The notes under the pieces were generated by a model, which saw nothing but the letters and a program-made list of their open reading frames with translations, ran no database searches and was not told the origin of the DNA. A stretch of DNA of 64,000 bases from assembly GCF_000090795.2 (NCBI RefSeq), contig NW_003546584.1, forward strand, positions 1,485 to 65,484. Reading direction: 5' to 3'. Shown in pieces: positions 56,101 through 64,000 of this stretch. The position numbers and the translations under genes are program-made. The DNA is from Amphimedon queenslandica. Lineage: Eukaryota; Porifera; Demospongiae; Haplosclerida; Niphatidae. Every line of letters starts with the position of its first letter. The first letter of the stretch is position 1.

Positions 56101-57100
56101 ACAAGAGGCAAAGAGAAATAGCAACTTAACACAGTTCAAGGAGACTGTACTTGCTTTGAGAATTGATAGAAGGGTTAAAATGTATCACATTTTTGTAAGT
56201 GTCCCAGGAGGTGTGGGCAAGTGTCACATTATGCAGATAATTCAGACTGATACATTCAGACTGTTAAAATTGTGGGGTTTTATTGAACCAGATGAAGCTA
56301 TAGCTTTACTAACCGCACCTACTGGTGTAGCAGTGTTTAATATTGGAAGCATGACCTTACACTATGCCTTAATGCGAGGATATAATAGAATTCGTAATTA
56401 CCAGTCTTTAAGCCGGGACAAGGTAAATATGTTTCAGTTTAGGCTTTGGAAACTTAAGCTTTTGACCATAGATGAAGTAAGTATGCTGCGAAGGAACTTG
56501 CTACTAGAAGTACACAAAAGGCTTAATGAAATATTAGTTCAGCCTCACAATGTTCTTTTTGGGAATATTAGCATTTCAGCTGTTGGCGACTTGTATCATC
56601 TTCCATCTGTAAATTGGATGGTTATGGAAGGAGCATTTTAAGATGTTAGAGCTTCAGGAAATCACGCGTCAAAGGGACGATGCCCAGTTTGTAGAAATTC
56701 TTAGTTGAGGAAGAACAGAGACTTGCACTAATGAGGACATACAAGTGTTAAAAAGTAGAGAAATTACTAAAACTTCAGCTGGATATCCAACATAAGCACT
56801 CCATGTACATAGAAGCAATCTAAGTGTGGAGAAATGGAATGAAATAATGTTACATTCATTGGCCTCTGATGATGATCAGTATCTCATAATAGCAACAAAC
56901 TAATCAAACAGTGCAGATAGATCTGTAGAAAGTGATTTGCACCATGAGCTTCGACTACTTGTTGGTGCTAAAGTTATGTTAACTATTAATGTCAAGGCTA
57001 TTGATGGTCTAGTTAATTGCGCCAGAGGGGAGGCTGTTCATTTTACAACATATTTGAGTTGAAATGTATCACAAAATTAATTTTAGTAAAATTTAATGAC
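56100..57100 (+). pseudogene. Helitron 2 Pif1-like helicase, decayed
   Basis: VSVPGGVGKCHIMQIIQ (56195-56246) is the Walker A region, with GGVGKC where the family has a longer GGxGxGKS. ALLTAPTGVAVFNIGSMTLH follows, then KLKLLTIDEVSMLRRNLL with an intact Walker B (DEVSM), and ISAVGDLYHLPSV. Past a break at 56641 come LELQEITRQRDDAQFVEIL (~56650), a motif III-like region, and VGAKVMLTINVKAIDGLVN (56964-57020), ending near PVHIVI at 57130. Role when intact: unwinding during rolling-circle transposition. Confidence 0.85.
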
Positions 57101-57279
57101 CGAAATTCAGGAAAACAGCCATTAAAACCAGTGCATATTGTCATTTGATTTTTAATTATAATAACAATAACTATTATTATTCAATTATCACTGTTTGAGG
57201 TTGAGCATGAGTGCTTAGATCTCAAGCTTTTATCTTTCTGTAAATTCTTTGTGTTGCTTTTCTATTGTTCAACAAATCT

Positions 57280-59080
57280 CGAGGTAAATCTGAATCCTCA
57301 CTGTAACGTAAAGTGTTAGTACTTCATCTAGAAGGAATTTCTATGCTTCCTTATCATCCTCGTTCCGCTTTCTTCAGTACTCTGTCCCTCTCTCTGTTCA
57401 TCAAATAGTTATATCCATTCAGTGGTAATCTCTTCGTTCTCCCTGAGTTTTCTCATGTTCTCACTACTGCTAAACTTGCAAGTCAGTCTTAGTGCTCTAT
57501 TGAGTAACATAAAGTGTGAAAGTCATTGTTACAAACAGTCAACTTTCTGCAACTTATATTGTCTCGTACAGTTATCGGAACTCTTGTCAACTATATCCTC
57601 TTCATCTTCATCATTCTTATTGTCTTCCTGCAAAAAGTCACAAAGTAAACCTAATATGGTGTTTCTCAGTGCCTCTTTGACTACCTTGCCTTAGTTTTAA
57701 TTGTATCTTTCTTACTAAATAGCCACCAAAATACAAGTGAGCACTGCTCTCATCGATGAATAGGCCTCCTACTGGACTCGTTGAATTGAATTCTAGTTGT
57801 GATTGTCTTGATGTCACCTTTTTCCAAAATGATGTGAACATTATGTAAGTAATTTCAATTATAATAAATGGAATTCTTCTGCTTTTACGATGCTGTGTAG
57901 TGACATCAAGAATTTCATATACTCAGCAGATGTAACGAAAGAAGAAAATCGAAGCTATACATGTTCCTTATGAATTGAAGGGTGACTGTTGCTGATGTCC
58001 AGATTCTCAATAACTTGATGAGGTAAGTGTTATATTGCTGAACAGCAACCTTTTTTGTTCCCATAGAACACCTACTTTTTAAGTTTTCAGCTACACTTGA
58101 ACATTTTGACACAGTTACAGTTCGTAGTTTTGATTCTTGTCTGGAGATGATTGTATGTGTAGCAACTATATGAGATGAAATATTATTATAAGTATGTACA
58201 TGTAAAATCAATGCTTACTTTCAATTTCTGTACAAAATGTTTGTTATTATGCTTTTAAAAGTTGGTGTTGATGATGTTGTTGATGTAAGTTTTTTTTTGG
58301 TATTGGCTCACTGTCCACTGGAATATCTGTGGGTTGCTTGTTTCTTTGGGTATTGCCTTTTACAATTCCATCTGTGGTAATTGAGTTTAATACACAAAGT
58401 GCCTGTTGATTTTTTAAAATTCAGCTGATGATGGATTGCTGTGCTGCCCGAAACATTACTGCAGAGGATCCTGGCAAATCTTTTCACTCAGGAAACTCTT
58501 AACTCCAGGCATCATGAAAATATAATTGACAAGCTCAATGAATGAATAAGTTAAAAAGTATTTGTATTGTATTTTTGTATCATGCATGCAATACCCACCA
58601 GTTCTTTTGATTTCAAGCAGAGTTTCTCTTTTTAGTATTAGTTTCTTTGTTTCTTTTGCCTTTAGCTATTTATTGTCGCTAATTTGCTTCCCCCATCCAT
58701 TGAGCCATGTTAAGAACTCCTTGTAACTACTGTATATAATAAGTTATTATATTGACAATAGTTTATTCAGCCTACTTGAATTTTTTTGTCTCCAGTGACA
58801 TAGCTGGAAGAATAATTGGAAACATTTAACATGTCAAAGAACTTGTGAAATTACTTAATAAAGTTGGCTGTTTCTTTGGCTTCATCTGGTAAGAGTGTCT
58901 TCATTCCAGTACTGACTGTAGCAGTGAGAACCTATAACATTTTATCAATTTTTTGATTTTGAAAATGTTCCGTACTTGTGCAGCTAAATCAATTCTCCCT
59001 TGAAAAACCAGTTACATTAATGTGCTCATACATGAGCTTAGTTAGACTTGTAAGCCACTTACACTTCAATGTCATTCAAT
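57280..59080 (-). pseudogene. P-element/THAP9-like transposase fragments
   Basis: Minus-strand pieces in order: YEHINVTGFSRE (~59020), VLTATVSTGMKTLLPDEAKE and ANFIK (~58935-58870), FHKFFDMLNVSNYSS, LTWLNGWGKQISDNK (~58710-58660), GVKSFLSEKICQDPLQ (~58530-58470; the family has PLEN), then a SAHLYFGGYLVRKIQ box (~57760-57710), an acidic stretch and ITTEWI near 57430. The motif order matches what I recall for P-element-type transposases of invertebrates. The THAP DNA-binding domain was not found. Many stops: a dead fragment. Confidence 0.65.
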
Positions 59081-59099
59081 AGAGGTCTTTTACAAATCT

Positions 59100-60240
59100 C
59101 CAAGAAATTGGCACACCATTAAAGTCAATGATTAGTTGTAATTATTAGTGAACAGGCACATATAAATTACCTCCATGTTTCTTTCATTACTTGTATTTGG
59201 TGGTTTTTATGAGAAGAGGTGGATCTGATATGAAGTAAACGTTGCACATCAGTGAACATGGATTTTTAGTAATATGTTACTTCAGAGCTGGTATGTTTTC
59301 AAATGTGTTTTCTGTTGGCTGAGTTACCATCAAGAGTATTGCATGCAACTTTAAAGTCGCATTTCTTTATTTGTAGTATGGCCTCATATAATATTGGGGC
59401 CATTTGTTATAAAAAGTCCACTGATAATTAATACAAGTATAGATGAAGCTAAGACTTTGTTTTTTCTGCTTTGTTCATTGGTGTCAATCTGCTTCTAAAG
59501 CTGAAGATGTTCATTGTTGTGTCACATGCTACAAAATCCAATCAATTCTTCAAAAGAAAAAGTATTAATATTATTATAATAATTATAAATTACCTGTAAA
59601 CTGACATAGACAAGTCCTTCCTTAATGTGCATTTCAGTGCTACCTCTTTCTGGAAATCTGCAGTGGCTGTGAGTTTAGAGTCTTAGATAAGTTGCAAATT
59701 CAGATCAAAACTGAAGCCACTTGTGGACTTAAAATGTGTGTATAATCTCTCAGAGTACATTGAGAAGGCAAATTTATGCTTGATTTCCGTAACGTTTTGT
59801 ATGCACTAGATGATTTATTCCGGAAGTAAATGCATTACTTGATACCTTAAAAGAAGTTCAATTAAATACCATGGAAACCAATTGATTGTTGCTATGACAA
59901 TTGACCACGTGTTTATACATTTAGTGTTCAGCAGCTAATCAGCTACTCCTAAGCAGTTTTAGTGGAGCCATCCAGACTCCAGTTCTCCATCCGTTATCTC
60001 CTTGTATAGATGGACCGTTACTTTCAAGCTTTTTGCAGTGCTGGTCGGTCAGTCAAGTTTATAAACCACACCCAAATCAATAAACACTAACTAGAATGGG
60101 TGGAGAGTCCCGAAACACGGCAAGGAGAGTATTTCTGAAAAGAACTGGCTAAAGCAGTTTCAAGGAGCAGGAAGTATAACTCCTCAAGACCACTGCAACC
60201 TGGTGCTGTGCTTCAATAACACGCGGTTTTCAATTTTAAA
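59100..60240. other. No gene recognised
   Basis: AT-rich DNA between the P-like fragments and the repeat copy at 60245. It may include the undetected 5' part of the P-like element, but no THAP-type Cys/His motif was seen. Confidence 0.4.
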
Positions 60241-60244
60241 AAAG

Positions 60245-60860
60245 TTTTAAAAATGTGATGAAGTAGGATTCTGAACGATCAACATAATACAAAATGAAAA
60301 TCCAACTCTTGTGACGCAAATTCTACTCTAAATTGTACTTTCAATGTTATTACGTAAGAATTGCGGATCACCTTGTAGTGTAGAGTAGAATTTGCATCAC
60401 GAGAGTAGGATTTTTATTTTGAATTTTGTTGATTGTTCGGAATCCTACTTCATCTTGTTTTTTTTAATTTTTTATGTTCTTGTTTGTATTGACTTTTTAA
60501 AAACATTTATAATATTTCTTCAGTTGCCGTTGTGATATTTTTGATTTTAAACACATACAATAACATTATTATTATTATTATTGCTATGTCGTTTAAACTA
60601 TTGTAAGAGACAACATTGAGTGAATAGTTATGCTGAAAGATTGTCTACTATACTGATGGAAAGTGAAATTTATACTAGTCTTGACAAGAGTCCTTGTTCA
60701 AGGAGCAGTGACAGTATCCATCTTCCCTGCAATTCTTCCTGTTGTCAAGTCATTATTATCATCGCATCACCAAGTTATTATAACATTATTTAATTAGTTG
60801 TTTGTTTTTTGAAATAAAATAATTCATTACACAATTAAAGAATAGTATGCAAGCACAATA
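60245..60860. repeat. Second copy of the repeat inserted in Helitron 1
   Basis: Same orientation and order as 41926-42770: a fold-back unit (GATGAAGTAGGATTC ... GAATCCTACTTCATC, 60250-60460), then a shared ~400-bp tail (blocks such as GACAAGAGTCCTTGTTCAA and GAAATAAAATAATTCATTAC). It lacks the hAT MITE found in the other copy. Confidence 0.85.
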
Positions 60861-61069
60861 AAACTGGGCTGAATGCACATTACTGTAATTTGAAATCTAT
60901 AAGCCTGTCTATTGTTAATATACGTAGAGGAGGCGAAGACAGTTATAGCCTGGAGACTGGTACCGTCACTAGATGTGTTAGCGCAAAATATAGACAATAG
61001 AGAGACAGTAGATGGACAAAGCCTGTCCCGCACGACCCACCATCTATACAACTATTAAAGGGGCTGGGC

Positions 61070-61212
61070 ATGATAAATGAATAAATTAAAATTAATTCAT
61101 TAATAACACATTCAATAATAAATAATAATAAATTAAACTTAATTAATAACACAAAAAATAATAAATTAAACTTAAATAATAATTAACACATTCAATAATA
61201 ATAATAATAATA
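61070..61212. repeat. AT-rich tandem repeat
   Basis: Repeats of AATAATAAATTAAACTTAAT and TTAATAACACATTCAATAA alternate, ending in an AAT microsatellite at about 61193-61212. It lies just downstream of the stop codon of the gene at 61217-63830. Confidence 0.75.
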
Positions 61213-61216
61213 ATTA

Positions 61217-63830
61217 TCAGTTATCTTCATCCAGACTCCAACAATCATCAGAAGATTCATCAAAAAGAACTTTTTTCAATCCTTCTGCAGGAAGATGATG
61301 CTGAGGTCTTTTGCCTATGAAAGAAGTACAATATAACACTACTATAAAATCCTAATTGTTTTTACTAACTAATAATTATTAAAAAAATTTTGTTCATGTA
61401 CAGTCATGTATTACCTTTGTCTCTAGTCACTCGTAGGATTGCAATTGGGCTTGAAATGAAAGCAGAATCTATATAAAAGTGATAATAATAAAGTCAAATA
61501 TAGTTGCTAGTACCTAGCTGATGTGCTATGAAACAAGATGGTGTATTTGATGGTGTTGACGATTTTCGACTTATGAAAGAAGGAATAAAATAAAAATAAG
61601 ACATTATTATACATAACAATTATGTACTCAATAAAGGAGATATACTGGAATGACACAAGGTGCTACTGGGTGATATACAAACAATTACGTACTCAATAAA
61701 GGAGATATACTGGAATGACACAAGGTGCTACTGGGTGATTCTAAGTTAGATACAATAATGATTAAATTAAATGACCACTATATCCTGCCTAATGAAGACA
61801 AAACTGGCCGATTACTATGTACAGGTGTTAATGTAGAAGTGGACCCTATATATTATGGTGGAAAATGAAAATGGAATATTAATGTACCATTTCTGGAAGT
61901 GGGTGTAGTTACAAACTGCGATTGCTGTAAATCAAAGAACAGTGATAAGAAATAAAATTATGATTAATGTTTTCTATCATACGAGGAATGTTAGGAGACT
62001 AAATTTGGATTTAATTCTTTCTCTTGCTCTAGAAAGGACATAATAGGTATTATGTTAAAAATACATACCAGTGCCAAATTGTGCTTCAGCTGCCCAAGAT
62101 GGAGCACTAGAAAGAGTACATGTTATCAAAGGTTGGCTTGATATTCTTTTGTAGCGTACAAATCCACCCACTAATTTTCCGGCTGCAGAGTCATTCTTAC
62201 ATGAACGACTGTCAAGTTTTTTGATCAAGCTATTGAGGGCTAAATGTAAAAGTATTTAGTAACAATACATGCATACCACTATGTATAGCAGGTATATATT
62301 CCGTCCTCATTCCTTGTGAAACTAATATTTTCCAAACAAAAAGGTTTTCCTCAATACCAAATCAAAAATTCCATTCCTGCTTGGAGCGATTATTTTCCTG
62401 GACAAAATATACCTGCTATGATGGTGAACTTGAATGCTAGACCCTATTACTAACATTAAACAAGACACTAAAGGTGCATGGCCTCGCCCCTAAAGCCATT
62501 TGGGATGTGTTAGGCTTAGCTAGCCTATGCCAGTATATTTAAATGATAAAGGTCAAAAGTGACAGACTGGGCAAATGTCAAAAGTATGATGGAACTCTGA
62601 AGTCCCTGCAAAAATTGGTTTATCAATTCCTACTAGCATCTCAAGATTTATCACTTATTTATACACTATATTTATACTTATTGCACTCTCATTTTTAAAA
62701 AAACATCATGCATGGTTCCAAAACCACAGCATTTGTTGTGGCCACTATCTATAAAAACCATACGGTATAAGAAATTAAGAAAGTGCACTCCTGAGGGCAA
62801 GAGATTATCATAACAGCTATAGTTTCCTTGCTGCAGTTACACTTCCTCTTGCATGCTTGCCAGCAGAAGTGGCAAGCTAAGCTGTTCAACTCCAAGCTTG
62901 GAGGCGTGACATTAGTTATCCATAATGTATGCAGCAAGATCATGTAAGAATGAAGCTTCAGATTTTTTCTCTTCTTCTAAGTGCTATAAGATGTTATATT
63001 GGCACAAATACTGTTGCCTAGATAAATTGAGTGACTTAAGAGAGTTTGGGATCCTTAGACAAGTGAACTGCTGCTAATGAACTTCAGTCGGGATGAAATT
63101 CGAGTAGCTATAACTCACCAACAAAATGATTTGAAGAGTTCCACACATATTAAATGAATAAATAGTCTTGATCTACTGGAAAAGTCTCATTTGCCTCCAG
63201 AATACTACCGGTATTGCTGGGCATTTTCTCTTGAGATAAAACACTTCTACTACCTAGAGCTGCTCTCTAAACATCTTGAAGCAATGAAGCAAGACTTTTC
63301 CTAACAGAAAAGAAGCTGTCAAAGATGTAGAGAGTGCGACTGTAAAGATATATATTCTCAAAGACAAAAGCTAGCACACAGAATGAATGAATGAATGACA
63401 GAAAGCCAAACCGAGTACCTAATCCTCGCCTACACAAAGCTGGGCGAGGCCAATTAAACAGAATAATAGTGTACCATTTGATTTCCAAAGAGGAGAATGA
63501 ACTCTATAAGTACTTTCTTCTTCACTATCAGATCTTTCCTGTGACATATATTGATATGTGATCATCCTATATTTCTTCTCAGTATCTCCTTTCAACACAC
63601 CTATTATAAAGCTAGAAGCACGAAGAAATAAATGTTATTTCACATGGCATATGCACAAAGTCATTTCAAAAAAATTGTTAATTTTTAAAATGTCAAAACA
63701 ATCATCTTAATTTTCCTTACAGTCTGTTGCCACTGAGTTCACTTAGTTTTTCTGTCCTTTTCCTTTTCAATTCTTCTAGACTGGCTTTCCAACAAAATTC
63801 TCCCTTGAGATTCATAGTATCTGACACATC
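61217..63830 (-). CDS. Unrecognised spliced gene, last seven exons
   Basis: Seven minus-strand exons join in one frame: 63830-63721, 63611-63475, 62239-62069, 61924-61888, 61569-61514, 61468-61415 and 61314-61217 (stop TGA at 61219-61217). Lengths are 110, 137, 171, 37, 56, 54 and 98 bases. All AG/GT borders are present and all six junctions agree in phase (2,1,1,2,1,1), giving 220 residues plus stop. Visible features: a basic helix (LEELKRKRTEKLSEL), a Ser/Glu cluster (SQERSDSEEEST), SPLWKSNALNSLIKKLDSR, GGFVRYKRISSQPLI and an acidic C-terminus (DESSDDCWSLDEDN). No signal peptide or membrane segment is seen. The first exon opens in phase 0 and the true start probably lies beyond the window. 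The LWKSNALNSLIKKLD segment faintly recalls tails of transposon-linked invertebrate proteins, so a domesticated or element-derived origin is possible. Function unknown. Confidence 0.65.
61616..61739. repeat. 65-bp tandem duplication in an intron
   Basis: ACAATTATGTACTCAATAAA begins a unit at 61616 that repeats from 61681 with one early difference (TTATG versus TTACG) and is otherwise identical through CTACTGGGTGAT. It lies in the intron between the 37-base and 56-base exons of the gene at 61217-63830. Confidence 0.9.
62240..63474 (-). other. 1.2-kb intron of the gene at 61217-63830
   Basis: Lies between the 137-base and 171-base exons. It contains no recognised repeat or gene; all other introns of this gene are 45-320 bases, so this one is unusually long. 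Confidence 0.5.
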
Positions 63831-64000
63831 CTAAAAATTACAGAGCATTAAAATATTATTTTCACCAATGTCTAACTTCTAATATCAGCATTATCATATT
63901 GACCAGAAAACTCGGCTATGACTTGATCACAATTTTTGTTTAACTTCGTGATTGATATCATCCTTAAAGCTGTGATAAGGGACCAAATTATGTTTCTTAA

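Larger units (their letters stand above)
50804..57100 (+). mobile_element. Helitron 2 (plus), with OTU domain upstream of Rep
   Basis: Plus-strand coding traces run in order: hydrophobic leader, 2A-like motif, Lys/Glu-rich coiled coil, Cys-containing N-terminal region, OTU-like domain, Helitron N/Rep with an HAH motif, and Pif1-like helicase. This is a complete Helitron gene order. Frames are broken at many points. The 5' TC and 3' CTRR termini were not identified, so the limits are those of coding traces. It is oriented head-to-head with Helitron 1, about 1 kb apart. Confidence 0.8.

Overview
This window looks like eukaryotic, AT-rich, repeat-laden DNA from an early-branching animal. A sponge is my best guess, because coding traces sit in small exons with GT/AG borders and short introns, and because the mix of DIRS, Ty3/Gypsy, Helitron, hAT, pogo/Tigger and P-like elements fits marine invertebrates. 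The species cannot be named from this sequence alone. I see no rRNA, tRNA, CRISPR or bacterial-style operon.

Layout. 1-3.2 kb: a perfect 83-bp inverted-repeat element, then mostly anonymous DNA. 3.2-5.3 kb: six phase-compatible exons of an unrecognised minus-strand gene. 5.6-12.4 kb: a decayed reverse-transcriptase (RT) gene (minus) split by a nearly complete DIRS-type tyrosine-recombinase retrotransposon (5854-10288) whose inverted ends and internal complementary region can be traced. 14.1-14.75 kb: a Gypsy integrase scrap. 15.4-16.2 kb: a degenerate minisatellite. 16.5-20 kb: anonymous DNA with small inverted-repeat elements. 21.7-32 kb: two halves of one transposase-like family on the minus strand. 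Between them lies a plus-strand gene trace (a tandem array of exon-like units ending in a decayed PHD finger), itself interrupted by a full-length but dead Gypsy element with 203/202-bp LTRs. 33.9-35.3 kb: a pogo/Tigger transposase pseudogene. 35.6-38.6 kb: a hAT element with a perfect 8-bp target duplication. 38.8-49.8 kb: Helitron 1 on the minus strand, carrying several nested elements. 50.8-57.1 kb: Helitron 2 on the plus strand, head-to-head with Helitron 1. 57.3-59.1 kb: P-element/THAP9-like fragments. 61.2-63.8 kb: seven phase-compatible exons of a second unrecognised minus-strand gene.

How it fits together. The window is mainly a graveyard of nested transposons: element within element is demonstrable at least seven times, several times with target-site duplications. 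The two spliced genes at the edges are the best candidates for living sequence. The most unusual points are (1) a degenerate 2A-like peptide motif just upstream of the coiled-coil region of Helitron 2; (2) OTU-protease domains placed after the helicase in Helitron 1 but before the Rep in Helitron 2; (3) a family of short inverted-repeat elements with consistent 4-bp duplications, including a 2.2-kb relative that contains one of the short ones; and (4) the PHD/tandem-exon gene lying antisense between two transposase halves. All identifications come from reading translations by eye; none has been checked against a database.
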